IMG/VR virus record: IMGVR_UViG_3300023097_000002
Location: 1-64,000 of that record
From: a virus
Length of the DNA stretch: 64,000 nt
Strand: one strand, 5' to 3'
The notes beneath the pieces are model-generated. The model was not told where the DNA came from. It made no database searches and worked only from the letters and a program-made list of their open reading frames with translations. The translations under genes and the position numbers were made by a program. Positions 41,716 through 50,049 of this stretch are shown here, piece after piece. How positions within the stretch are numbered: position 1 is the first letter of the stretch; every line of letters starts with the position of its first letter.

Positions 41716-42128
41716 CAGCGACCACCCACTCGCGCCTGAAGCTCGGCGGTCACCTGGTTGAAGGCGTCGAGCACGGCCATCATCGGGGTGATGCCGTTCC
41801 GTGTACCGAACTCCTGGAAGGGTGCGTAGTACGGGTTGTTGGACTCCCACCCGAAGGAGATCTTCAGGATGTCCGTACCGAAGTCGCCCGTACCGGTGAC
41901 GGAGGACTTCATCCGCCCCGTGTCCACGCGCGACTTCGCCCGCACCAGACCCTCGCCCCGGCGCCGGGCGTTCGACATGTCCAGAACCAGTCGCTGACGG
42001 GACTTGTTCAGGTGGTCGATGACGAACGCGGAGAGGCCGATGTCGAAGGCGCCGTTCGGAGTGCCGCCGCCGTAGTACCGCTGGGCACCGCCGAACCGGT
42101 AGTTGTACTTGATCCCGATATACGCCAT
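41715..42128 (-). CDS. HK97 gp10-like tail completion protein
   Basis: 137 residues. AKSRVDTGRMKSSVTG near 67-81 followed by YYAPFQEFGTRN near 101-112 is the pattern of the HK97-gp10 family, which joins head and tail. An N-terminal NYRFGGAQRYYGGG stretch is extra. Coupled to the glycosyltransferase upstream by ATG/stop overlap. Confidence 0.78.
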   Translation of the reverse strand: MAYIGIKYNYRFGGAQRYYGGGTPNGAFDIGLSAFVIDHLNKSRQRLVLDMSNARRRGEGLVRAKSRVDTGRMKSSVTGTGDFGTDILKISFGWESNNPYYAPFQEFGTRNGITPMMAVLDAFNQVTAELQARVGGR

Positions 42129-42958
42129 TACAGGGCCTCCCTCACCTCGTCGACCGGAAGGTTCTCGTCCAGGTCGATGACCTCATGGTCCTTCATCAGA
42201 CCCGCCATCGCATTCATCTCTTCCGAGGTCATCGAGAGGATCCTCTCCGACCGGCGCTCGATCGAGCCCGAGAGTTTCCGGCCCGTCCGGTTGTACCCGT
42301 AGAACCCCGCATGGAAAGCCCGGGGCTGCGCGGGGTACACCGTCACCCCCCGGCCGCTCTCCCGGATCCGGTTGAACAGGCCGTCCTGCTCCGCGTGCCC
42401 CGGCGGGATCTGACTGCCGGGGAAGGTGCGGCGGCAGTAACCGACCATGTCGCCGTAGTACACCGGCTTGTTGTGGGCAACCGCGCGGCGGGCCACCTCG
42501 GGCCGGAAAGACACTCCGAGCGACTGGTAGGAGGGGTGCCGGTAGGCCGCCGCTGGGGGTTCTCCGGTCAGGTTCTGGTTCCGGCAGGCACTCACCGAGA
42601 AAGCATCCGGAGCCGCCGAGTGGGCTGCTTCGTGATACGCGAAGTAACCGAGCGAGACCATGATGTCGTCCTCGACCACGTGAATCAGGTCGGCTTCGAT
42701 GGACAATGCATCCTTCAGTCCAGACAGGATGTTGTAGGAATTCCCGTGGAACTGGTGATGGTGCATCACGCGCAGAAAAATCTCGGAGAACGAGCTGGAA
42801 AAGGATTCGGCCACCTGGCGGCATTCCAGGGTGCCCTTCCGGTCCAGCGTCACCACCACTCGCACGTCATAACCCGCCGCCGCCTTGGCCAGCCGGGTGA
42901 GGCAGGCATGCAGCATGTCGGGCCTGCGCCACGCCGGAACCAGAACCGTGTGCTTCAC
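42128..42958 (-). CDS. GT2-type glycosyltransferase in the virion operon
   Basis: 276 residues. TVLVPAWRRPDML at the start, a VEDDI acidic metal site near 95-99, and PVYYGDMVGYCRRTF with a downstream HAEQDGLFNR give a GT-A fold. It likely adds a sugar to a virion protein, since it sits between connector genes. Overlaps the GT4-type gene by four bases. Confidence 0.85.
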   Translation of the reverse strand: MKHTVLVPAWRRPDMLHACLTRLAKAAAGYDVRVVVTLDRKGTLECRQVAESFSSSFSEIFLRVMHHHQFHGNSYNILSGLKDALSIEADLIHVVEDDIMVSLGYFAYHEAAHSAAPDAFSVSACRNQNLTGEPPAAAYRHPSYQSLGVSFRPEVARRAVAHNKPVYYGDMVGYCRRTFPGSQIPPGHAEQDGLFNRIRESGRGVTVYPAQPRAFHAGFYGYNRTGRKLSGSIERRSERILSMTSEEMNAMAGLMKDHEVIDLDENLPVDEVREAL

Positions 42959-43869
42959 CGCTCCACCAGCCTCAGTGCGATTTCCTTGAACTCGGCATTG
43001 CGCTTCAGGAAGCGGGCGCGAACCGCTTTACCGATCTGCTCACGTCGTTCCGGGGTGAGGGCTGCGGCCCGGCGTACCGCCTCGGCAACGAGCGTCGGAG
43101 AGGTGTACGTGAGGATCGCCTGGTGGTGGTTGCGCGTGCTGGTCACTCCGACCAGGTAGCCCCACTCCGGCCTGATGTGCTCATTCATCGGTGAGGCGTC
43201 GGTCGTCACCACGATGGCGCCCACCGACATGGCCTCGGTGATGTAGTGGCCCCACCCCTCGGCAATGGAGGGGCAGACGTGGATCTGCGCCTCGTTCATC
43301 AGGCGATTGCGCTCCTCGTCGGAAGGCGAGAGGACGACGGTGATGCGGTCTTCAAGCCCCGCCGGAATGTGCACCTCATCCTTCGAGATGATCGTCAGGG
43401 GCGGCAGGGTCGAGTCCTTCTGCCAGGCGCCGATGACCTGTTCCGTGCCCTTCATCCCTGACCGGCCGCGCAGATGCATGCACTTCAGCTCACGCTTTAC
43501 GTCTGGATCATGGAGATCTGTTCCCAGAAACCCGGTGAGCTGCACGTTCTTGCCGCCACGATTGCGGCAGAACCGCAGTGCGTAGTTGCTCTTGGCCCAG
43601 ATCTGATCGAACGCCGCAAGGTATTTCATCCACTCCCGTGGATACCATTCCAGGTTCAGAATGGCGATGTTCTTGTCGGCGAACTGGGCGAGGTTCCGGC
43701 TGACCAGTTCGAGATGGAAAGCGACGTCCGTCCGGGGCATCTCCTTCGCCTGCCAGTCATGGAATTCCACTTCGTGCCCAGCCGACTCGAAAAGCTCGGT
43801 GAGCAGTGCGGCATCCAGCGACAGACCCACGCCATTGTCCCGGCTGAGCAGCGCAATCTTCAGGCCCAC
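42955..43869 (-). CDS. GT4-type glycosyltransferase in the virion operon
   Basis: 304 residues. The N-terminus has KIALLSRDNGVGLSLDAALL. The nucleotide-sugar half has VCPSIAEGWGHYITEAMSVG near 200-219, the E-x7-E-type motif of GT4 enzymes (GT-B fold). Coupled to the GT2-type gene, so the two may build a disaccharide or act on two targets. Not needed for assembly in most siphophages. Confidence 0.87.
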   Translation of the reverse strand: MGLKIALLSRDNGVGLSLDAALLTELFESAGHEVEFHDWQAKEMPRTDVAFHLELVSRNLAQFADKNIAILNLEWYPREWMKYLAAFDQIWAKSNYALRFCRNRGGKNVQLTGFLGTDLHDPDVKRELKCMHLRGRSGMKGTEQVIGAWQKDSTLPPLTIISKDEVHIPAGLEDRITVVLSPSDEERNRLMNEAQIHVCPSIAEGWGHYITEAMSVGAIVVTTDASPMNEHIRPEWGYLVGVTSTRNHHQAILTYTSPTLVAEAVRRAAALTPERREQIGKAVRARFLKRNAEFKEIALRLVER

Positions 43870-43888
43870 GTGGTTCCCTCTCCCCTGG

Positions 43889-44458
43889 TCAAGGACCCAT
43901 CACGCCGTTGTTCATGGCGACGGGCTCCATCGAGAACGGCGGCGGCAGCGTCTGCGGGTGCGCCGCGTCCACGTCACAGAGGACATTCCTCAGCCATGCA
44001 TTCGAGGACATGAGCGGGTTGCGTACGTGGAAAAGGTAATGGACCAGCTCCGGATCTCCGAGGATCAGATGGCCGAGTTCCGGATCGTTCGGGTCGGGCT
44101 CAAGTGCACGTACCAGATCGTTGGCATGCACTGGCGGGCATGTGCGGATCGGCACCTGTACGCGGATCGCGTGGTCGGTACCCATATCGCCCCGCTGGGT
44201 GCGGACCCTCGCGCGCCAGTCCTTGTTGTTGGCGATGCGGCCCGGCCCCCGGTACAGCAGGATCAGTTCGGGGAATTTCTCGCCGCCCTGACCGTCGGGA
44301 ATCGTGAGGCCGCCCGAGATGGGGTCGAAGCCGTACTCACCGCCCTGCGACGGCCTGCGGAAAATCTCCACCGCCGCGTTCATGTGGCCGCGAGGAACCG
44401 ACCGCTGGTGCAGTTGCCAGCGGGGATCCAGAGCGCTGCGCCTGTTGAGTGAGGCCAT
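43889..44458 (-). CDS. Head-tail connector-like protein (DUF6093-like)
   Basis: 189 residues. ASLNRRSALDPRWQLHQRS at the start, then RPSQGGEYGFDPISGG and a TCPPVHANDLVRALEPDP region near 115, resemble a family found between head and tail genes of actinophages. Probably part of the neck. The family name is tentative. Confidence 0.6.
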   Translation of the reverse strand: MASLNRRSALDPRWQLHQRSVPRGHMNAAVEIFRRPSQGGEYGFDPISGGLTIPDGQGGEKFPELILLYRGPGRIANNKDWRARVRTQRGDMGTDHAIRVQVPIRTCPPVHANDLVRALEPDPNDPELGHLILGDPELVHYLFHVRNPLMSSNAWLRNVLCDVDAAHPQTLPPPFSMEPVAMNNGVMGP

Positions 44459-44463
44459 GGGGC

Positions 44464-44652
44464 CTATTCTGCACGCAGACGCCCCGGAAGATCGCACTTC
44501 AGCGCGTTGAAGATGCGGCAGGCGAGGGGCGGGGTGCCGCTGGGCACCGGTCCGTTCTCAGGGATGGAGACCTCGGTCTGGTCGTAGGAGATGGTGATCT
44601 TTCCGCCTCCCTCGGTGACAGTGATCGGCGGCTCGTATTCCTTCTTTTCCAT
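44464..44652 (-). CDS. Small hypothetical virion-operon protein
   Basis: 62 residues, ATG after GGGCAGGGACC. Acidic first half, then PENGPVPSGTPPLACRIFNAL. No motif beyond that. Lies between the two connector-like genes. Confidence 0.55.
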   Translation of the reverse strand: MEKKEYEPPITVTEGGGKITISYDQTEVSIPENGPVPSGTPPLACRIFNALKCDLPGRLRAE

Positions 44653-44754
44653 GGTCCCTGCCCTCTTGGAAGCTGGATCCACGGAAGCTACCCGCCTACG
44701 CACCAGTAGGATCCAGGTTCGGGGAATCTTCACCCGAATCCCGGATCCTCCTTG

Positions 44755-45243
44755 TCAGAGCCAGCGCGCGAAGGTAGGGCCGCCGATTCCGGCAGTCCAC
44801 CCCTGGGGAAAACCGTGCAGGCTGTAGGGGAAGCCGTCCTGCGGCACCGGCTGGAAGTCCACGATCACCATGATCTCGGAGTCCTCGTCGGCCGCATCCG
44901 CCCGGTCTTCGAGCTGCTTCGCTCCGGCGAGCAGGGCACCGGCCAGCTTCGCACCGTCGGTCTGAAGGTCTTCGGTGCGGATGACCTTCTGGATCAGACC
45001 TTCGGAAACGGCGAGCGCCCGCAGGGCCGAGGCCGCCGCCCGGTAGATGCGTGCCGAACCCTCACCGATGGCGATCGTGTACAGCCCGCGCAGGTGGGCG
45101 TCGCTGAACATGTACTCGGCGATCCCGGAGTCCGAGTAGTCGACCTGCTCGACATCCGGAATGAGCGCCCGGATCTGTCCGATCACGGAGCCGAAGTCGA
45201 CGGGATACACGTCCTGTGAAGCGGTCGTTCCTACGGCTGCCAT
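44755..45243 (-). CDS. Head-tail connector-like protein
   Basis: 162 residues, ATG after GGGAGG. Mostly helical: FGSVIGQIRALIPDVEQ, then MFSDAHLRGLYTIAIG and ASALRALAVSEGLIQKVI near 70-90, like gp6-type connectors that recognise the portal. First gene of the right-to-left tail segment after the non-coding gap. Confidence 0.65.
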   Translation of the reverse strand: MAAVGTTASQDVYPVDFGSVIGQIRALIPDVEQVDYSDSGIAEYMFSDAHLRGLYTIAIGEGSARIYRAAASALRALAVSEGLIQKVIRTEDLQTDGAKLAGALLAGAKQLEDRADAADEDSEIMVIVDFQPVPQDGFPYSLHGFPQGWTAGIGGPTFARWL

Positions 45244-46079
45244 CAGCCACCTCCCGGGTCTGTTGTCCCTGATCGTACGGGTCGCGATCCCCACGGTCAG
45301 CCCGCTGTCGACAGCCTTCGAAGGTACGAAGGTTCTCCCACGATGTCCCAGTTTGACTGGTGGTCTGCGCGGTCAACTTGACATGCCACCAACAAGAGCA
45401 GCCCGAGTTGCAGGGTTTATTACCAATAAGTCCGAATTAATACCCTCAGTGGGTATGACTTGCCTGACCTGCGGTTCTGTTTGGTTCGGGGACCGAATCG
45501 AACTTGGAAGCTGGAGGGTAACCCGAATCTGCCAGGGGGTGCGCACCTATGTGTCGATGTATGCGCAGGTCAAATGGTGTGACGGGCGCAGGGCAAGCAG
45601 GGGTTTCGATGTCGACATTGAACCCTGGCAACCAGGTGACAGGGAGGGGTATGCAGTGCCCGATTCGTGCTGATTCATGGTGATTAACTTTGGCTGCCAG
45701 TCGTCCGGAAAAAAGAGAGTATCGAACCCCTACTTGTGCCCTGACCTGCGGAACCACCCACTCTTTAAGAACAGAAACATCCTCCTCTCTCCTGTCTGTA
45801 CCTGTAGGCAAGGGCCCGCCATCCGGGCTGGCGCCCGGCTTGGCGGCGGGAGGACGGAGGAGTCGCTTCGCTCCAAAAAGATCTGGGGGCTGAGGCGATG
45901 GGCAGGGTGCGGGCCGGAAGGGGGCTGGGCGGCGCTCCAGGGCGCGCGCAGGGGTCGGTGCGGCCCTGCGGCGGTCAGTGGGTGGGTGAGGCCGTCAGGC
46001 GGGCTCAGGTGGCCTCGTGGCGGAGGAGGTACGTGAGGTTCACGGAAATCTGATAGAGTTCTCGGTAAAGGAGGAGATC
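45244..46079. other. Long non-coding region, candidate origin or control region
   Basis: No convincing gene lies here; several frames are open but have poor codon use and no ribosome sites. Features: an AT-richer patch at about 45415-45445, CCTGACCTGCGG at about 45465 and 45741, a CCTGGCAACCAGG hairpin near 45627, and a GATT-rich cluster near 45662-45688 sharing TCATGGTGA with the site at 505. A GC-rich stretch follows to 46020. A -10-like TAGAGT lies at 46054-46059 for the next gene. Confidence 0.4.
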
Positions 46080-46454
46080 GTGAACCTAGTCGAAGAGCGC
46101 CTTTGCGCTGCCCTCGTGAACCGCAATCTGACTCACAACTCGTTCCGGGTGTATGCCGCCCTGGTCTTCTTGCTGGACGGCAAGATCAGTCGTGAGCGAA
46201 CCACGGCCATCTCCGTACCGTTGCTGAAGGAGTTGGTCCCGGGAGTGCGAGGCAAACCACCAGGGGAAACGGCCTTCCGTGACGCACTGCGCGAGTTGCA
46301 GGAGGAGGGCCTGATCGAAGTCATCGGTCCTCAGTGGTCGAAGACCCAACTGCATCTTCGGCTGCTGGATCTACGCGAAGACCCGGGGTCGACTCTGGAG
46401 CGAATCAAGCAGGCCCTGCTGAACGTGCCCGGCTGGATTCGTTCTTCTCGCTAA
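46080..46454 (+). CDS. Winged-helix protein, paralogue of the 46511 gene
   Basis: 124 residues from GTG 46080 after AAAGGAGGAGATC. Pattern LCAALVNRNLTHNSFRVYAAL, then IAVP-like LLKELVPG, FRDALRELQEEGLIEVIG. This is the helix-turn-helix and wing seen in small plasmid replication or helper proteins. Aligns by eye with the next gene over about 80 residues. Likely binds DNA, perhaps the adjacent non-coding region. Confidence 0.65.
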   Translation: MNLVEERLCAALVNRNLTHNSFRVYAALVFLLDGKISRERTTAISVPLLKELVPGVRGKPPGETAFRDALRELQEEGLIEVIGPQWSKTQLHLRLLDLREDPGSTLERIKQALLNVPGWIRSSR

Positions 46455-46457
46455 CCC

Positions 46458-46486
46458 TTGCGCTCGACGGTGGAAAAGGGTGTACT
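46458..46486 (+). promoter_or_regulatory. Promoter for the 46511 gene
   Basis: TTGCGC (46458-46463), 17 bases, TGTACT (46481-46486), between the two winged-helix genes. Confidence 0.5.
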
Positions 46487-46510
46487 GTGGTTCTCGGAAA
46501 GGAGAAGCAC

Positions 46511-46867
46511 ATGCAGCCGACCGACCGCGTCCTTGCGGCAGCCCTGACCCCGAACCTTCCGCACGGCGCCTTCCGGCTCTACGCGATTCTCGACGCCGCC
46601 TCCCGTGAGGCCGACGCCGTGGACGAGTACTTCCCGGTGACGCTGGAGGGCCTGATGCGGCTCCACCCGGGTATCGCCGGGCGCAACGCCGGGGCCACCA
46701 CGATCATCAAGCAGATCGCCGCACTGCGCGGGGCCGGTCTCCTGGACACCCGGGCTGCCATGCACCGTAACGAACCGAAGATGCCGGTGCTCGTGAAGCT
46801 CTTCGCTCCCCACGTCAGCCCCGGAGAGAAGCCCCTTTCGGTCGCATCGGTGGCGAACTCGCAGTAA
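46511..46867 (+). CDS. Winged-helix protein, paralogue of the 46080 gene
   Basis: 118 residues, ATG after GGAAAGGAGAAG. RVLAAALTPNLPHGAFRLYAI at the start and GATTIIKQIAALRGAGLLDT near 66-85 mirror its neighbour. The C-terminus is Pro/Ser-rich. With own promoter, so the two could be regulated differently. Replication or late-gene control are the main options. Confidence 0.65.
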   Translation: MQPTDRVLAAALTPNLPHGAFRLYAILDAASREADAVDEYFPVTLEGLMRLHPGIAGRNAGATTIIKQIAALRGAGLLDTRAAMHRNEPKMPVLVKLFAPHVSPGEKPLSVASVANSQ

Positions 46868-46972
46868 ACGGATACCTGCATATCGAACATTCCTGTTTCA
46901 CAAGCAAGTTCCGTTCGAACAGTGCGCTATTCTCCATGCGGCCCGGCTCGCCGGGTGGAAGGGAGGAAGCGC

Positions 46973-47137
46973 ATGTGCTCGGACGCAGAAGGTCCACCGG
47001 AAGGGATTGATCCCGGACAGTGGGCTCTCGATCAGTACAGAGCATGGAGGGTCGTCACCTTCGGGGACGGCCGTACCCCGCCGGTCAGCTCGATGGATGA
47101 GCTGCTGGCGCGGGTGAGGGAAGAGCCGCCCGGCTGA
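46973..47137 (+). CDS. Small hypothetical protein
   Basis: 54 residues, ATG after GGGAGGAAGC. Pro/Gly-rich N-terminus and a helical C-terminus (MDELLARVREEP). No motif. Confidence 0.6.
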   Translation: MCSDAEGPPEGIDPGQWALDQYRAWRVVTFGDGRTPPVSSMDELLARVREEPPG

Positions 47138-47164
47138 CGGGCGGCATCGGAGAGGAGAAGGAAC

Positions 47165-47446
47165 GTGGCGACGAAGAGGCCGACCTACACCTGGAAGTAC
47201 GTGCCGTTCACGGCGGCGGCGCCGCTCCCGGAGAAGAAGTTCCGCTCGAAGCCGACCTGCTACGCGGGCATCAACGGCGAACGCGAGCTGATCCGTGAGG
47301 GCTCCAGCCGGGTGATCCGCGTGACGGTCTACGAGTGGCAGAAGGACACCGGCCGCTGGATGACCTACGAGCGTCTGGACCTGAAGGCCGACATCGACGC
47401 GGAGAAGGCCCACCAGGAGAAGCTGGCGAAGGGTGACGAGAAGTGA
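47165..47446 (+). CDS. Small basic protein
   Basis: 93 residues, GTG after GGAGAGGAGAAGG. Begins ATKRPTYTWKYVPF, beta-rich then a charged helix (KADIDAEKAHQEKLAKG). No family recognised. The stop overlaps the next GTG. Confidence 0.6.
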   Translation: MATKRPTYTWKYVPFTAAAPLPEKKFRSKPTCYAGINGERELIREGSSRVIRVTVYEWQKDTGRWMTYERLDLKADIDAEKAHQEKLAKGDEK

Positions 47447-47943
47447 AGCTCGCCGTCGCGCTGATGTCGCTCACCGAGGGGTCCAACACGGTCTACGTCT
47501 CCCGCAGGGCGAGGCGTTTCCACGAGGACCCCGAGTGCCGGGCCCGTGGGGCGGGTCACATGATCTTCGCCTGCCGGTGCGGCGACCCGTACTGCGGATG
47601 CGCGGGCGACAAGCCCCCGGCCGCCGAGGCGATCTCGATTGACCAGGCCGCGATCCGTGACCTGGACCCCTGCGCCGTCTGCTACCCGCGCTTCCAGGAG
47701 ATCGCGGTCCAGCTCGTCGCCGACGACGACTTCGGCCACCGGCCCACCGAGGAGTACGGCGCGAACCGCGCCAACGTGAGCCGGAAGATCTGCGCCCGCT
47801 GCATCGACTGGAAGTGGGTCAAGGTCCACAACCAGGACACCGGGTCCGACGAGTTCTACCGCATGGGCCGTCGCGTTTCCTGGCCCTGCACGAGCGCCCA
47901 GATCCTGAACATCGCACCCCGCCAAGAGGAGTGGATTTCGTGA
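47443..47943 (+). CDS. Cys-rich zinc-finger-like protein
   Basis: 166 residues, GTG overlap start; ATG 47464 also possible. Eleven Cys in clusters: ECRARG, CRCGDPYCGC near 45-53, DPCAVCYPR near 77, and ICARCIDWKW near 115. At least two zinc sites are likely. Nucleic-acid or protein binding is probable; no enzyme motif. Confidence 0.65.
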   Translation: MKLAVALMSLTEGSNTVYVSRRARRFHEDPECRARGAGHMIFACRCGDPYCGCAGDKPPAAEAISIDQAAIRDLDPCAVCYPRFQEIAVQLVADDDFGHRPTEEYGANRANVSRKICARCIDWKWVKVHNQDTGSDEFYRMGRRVSWPCTSAQILNIAPRQEEWIS

Positions 47944-48278
47944 GGCAGTACGCGAGGGGCTACCTGGCTTTCTGCGTGAAGGTCGGCAGCCACTTCAAGG
48001 AACTCCTGGAGGAGAAGGGCGCCCTGCGGAAGTACAACGCGGAGACCGGCGCCGACCTCGGATACCTGGAGGCGGGCAGCTACGCCAACCAGGAGCTGTT
48101 CATCACCACGTACTGCGAGAGCGCCGAGCCGCTGGAACCGCACCCGGTCGACATGGCCGATTTCACCGAGGAGCAGATGGCGGTCTGGCGCGGCCAGATC
48201 CAGCGCTTCCTGCGGCAGGCGGAGATCCCGCCGGTCAACGCGATCGGCTTCCGGATCATCGCGGATCTGAGCAACTGA
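47940..48278 (+). CDS. Hypothetical protein
   Basis: 112 residues, GTG overlap start. Alpha/beta, with two lone Cys and FTEEQMAVWRGQIQRFLRQ helix near 72-90. No family recognised. Coupled to both neighbours. Confidence 0.6.
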   Translation: MRQYARGYLAFCVKVGSHFKELLEEKGALRKYNAETGADLGYLEAGSYANQELFITTYCESAEPLEPHPVDMADFTEEQMAVWRGQIQRFLRQAEIPPVNAIGFRIIADLSN

Positions 48279-48688
48279 TGGCCGTGCTCGACATGGCGGA
48301 CGTCGAAGCGGCCCGGAGTGACATCCGGGCCGCACGCAAGATCCTGATGCGGCTGTACACCGTCTCCGGCAACAACTCGGGCATGGACTGGCAGCTCGCG
48401 GTCGAGAAGGCCGAGGATGACCGGCGCGTGGTCGGGGTGATGAGCGAGCGCGGCGACATGGTCATGGGTGACTGCATGTCGGACCCGAACAACGAGGTGA
48501 CCGTGGCCGACGCGCAGCTCATCGCGCTCATGGACCCCCGGTTCGCTCGCATGGTGATCGATCTGTTCAATTCGGCGCTGGAGGAAATCGACCGGTACGG
48601 CGCCTTCGAACATCTCGTGATCCACGCCAGAAGGATGGCGCAGAAGATCGTGAAACAGTGGGAAGGAGGGGTGAGCAATGAGCAGTGA
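48278..48688 (+). CDS. Helical hypothetical protein
   Basis: 136 residues, ATG overlap start. Charged helices throughout (VEAARSDIRAARKILMRLY, then MVIDLFNSALEEIDRYG). No Cys cluster or membrane segment. Function unknown. Confidence 0.6.
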   Translation: MAVLDMADVEAARSDIRAARKILMRLYTVSGNNSGMDWQLAVEKAEDDRRVVGVMSERGDMVMGDCMSDPNNEVTVADAQLIALMDPRFARMVIDLFNSALEEIDRYGAFEHLVIHARRMAQKIVKQWEGGVSNEQ

Positions 48689-48944
48689 ACCGCTGAAGGT
48701 GGGCGACGTGATCCACGGATTCGCCCAGGGCGGCTTCGGCCGTGACCACTACGACTGCGTGAAGATCGAAGCAGCCGGTACGGACTGGATCGTCGCCCGG
48801 GATGCCGACGGCGACGTGGCATTCGCCAGCGGGGAGCGCAGCCTGAAGCACCTCATCATGGTCCGCGACACGGATCGGTGCCCCGAGGACGAGTGCCCGG
48901 TGGAGAAGAAGGCGACCGGCCTGACGGTTCCGGGCGGATGGTGA
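48678..48944 (+). CDS. Small beta-rich protein
   Basis: 88 residues, ATG after GGAAGGAGGGG. LKVGDVIHGFAQGGFGRDHY, then VARDADGDVAFASGER, suggests a small SH3-like barrel. Two Cys near the end. Function unknown. Confidence 0.6.
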   Translation: MSSEPLKVGDVIHGFAQGGFGRDHYDCVKIEAAGTDWIVARDADGDVAFASGERSLKHLIMVRDTDRCPEDECPVEKKATGLTVPGGW

Positions 48945-48945
48945 C

Positions 48946-49257
48946 GTGAAGATCCACGAAGTGCTGGACGGTGACGGGAAGGAGAACCCGGCGGTCTGCT
49001 GCGGCACGCTTCCGCTTCTCCTTCCCTCCGGGGATCTGATCACCGAGCATCCGGAGATCGTCACCTGCGACAACAGGGCGCCGCGCTGCCCCGGCTGCAA
49101 GGGTGAGGCGGGCTACATCGGCATGCGCACCGAGCCGCCCGCGTTCGCCACGGACGACGCGGCGGTCATCATGAAGGTCGATCCCTGCGCGCACGAATTC
49201 CGGGTCAGGGTCGGCATCCAGGATTCCAAGATCCGACTGGAGAAGAGGGGCACGTGA
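48946..49257 (+). CDS. Small Cys-rich protein
   Basis: 103 residues, GTG start one base after the previous stop. Cys at AVCCGTL, VTCDNRAPRCPGCKG (near 40-54) and DPCAHEF give a probable zinc site. No other motif. Confidence 0.6.
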   Translation: MKIHEVLDGDGKENPAVCCGTLPLLLPSGDLITEHPEIVTCDNRAPRCPGCKGEAGYIGMRTEPPAFATDDAAVIMKVDPCAHEFRVRVGIQDSKIRLEKRGT

Positions 49258-49850
49258 GCGAGGCGACGGAAGGTCTGGGCGGCGTTCTGCTGGAACTGCT
49301 GAAGCGGGTCAGCCCCAAGGCCGCGAAGAAGCTCCCCGAGCAGGATGCCCAGCAGGTGGTCGAGGCTCTGCTGGAGGACGCGGTCGCCCAGCGCTGGATC
49401 ACGGAGCAGATGGCGCAGGTCGGCATCCGGGCCGCCGAGTACCGAAACGGCACCGCGACGATGGACCTGGAGCCCGCCCGCGAGATGGTCGCGATGTGGG
49501 TCGGGGCGTGCCGTGGCCTGATCGGCACTGGGCCGAACTACTCCGAGACGGTTCTCACTGATCGCGTGGACCATCTGGCCAACCGTGGCGACAAGGTGGA
49601 GATGGGCGTGAAGGTGGCCGAGTCCACCGACAAGTACATCATCACGGTGCAGCGCGACGCGTTCGGCACGATGACGCCCCACGAGGCACGCATGAAGGCC
49701 GAAAGGCGGGCCGAGGAGCTGTCGAGCGAGGTGTGGGGCTGGATCATCGCAGTGAACGACGGCGCCGGGTACGACGCCGACGACCTGATCCAGATCATGG
49801 AACGGCTCGGCTTCCCGCCTCCGCCGGACCCGGACGAGGAAAAGGACTGA
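49254..49850 (+). CDS. Helical hypothetical protein
   Basis: 198 residues, GTG overlap start. Two helical regions separated by an alpha/beta core (KYIITVQRDAF near 127). Acidic C-terminus with PPPPDPDEEKD-like end. No family recognised. Confidence 0.6.
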   Translation: MSEATEGLGGVLLELLKRVSPKAAKKLPEQDAQQVVEALLEDAVAQRWITEQMAQVGIRAAEYRNGTATMDLEPAREMVAMWVGACRGLIGTGPNYSETVLTDRVDHLANRGDKVEMGVKVAESTDKYIITVQRDAFGTMTPHEARMKAERRAEELSSEVWGWIIAVNDGAGYDADDLIQIMERLGFPPPPDPDEEKD

Positions 49851-50029
49851 TGGGCGTCCTGGCCCGGCTGATCCTGGGCTGGCGGCACCACAAGACGATC
49901 GTCCTGTTCGGCCTGAACTGGCGGTATTGCAGTCATCGGTCTCACCGATGGAACATGCCATGTTGGAAGTGGATGGCTGTAGACGGTTTCTGCGCCAAAC
50001 ACACGCTCCGCTGCTGGGGCGATCACTGA
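49850..50029 (+). CDS. Small basic Cys/His/Trp-rich protein
   Basis: 59 residues, ATG overlap start. RYCSHRSHRW near 25, MPCWKWM and FCAKHTLRCW form a compact possible zinc fold. Codon use is a little poorer than neighbours in the second half. Function unknown. Confidence 0.55.
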   Translation: MGVLARLILGWRHHKTIVLFGLNWRYCSHRSHRWNMPCWKWMAVDGFCAKHTLRCWGDH

Positions 50030-50049
50030 AAACGGAAAGAGAGAAGAAC

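Noticed and set aside
45161-45673. 170-codon + strand frame at the edge of the non-coding region
   Set aside because: Half of it is antisense to the connector gene, and the rest has poor GC at third positions and no ribosome site.
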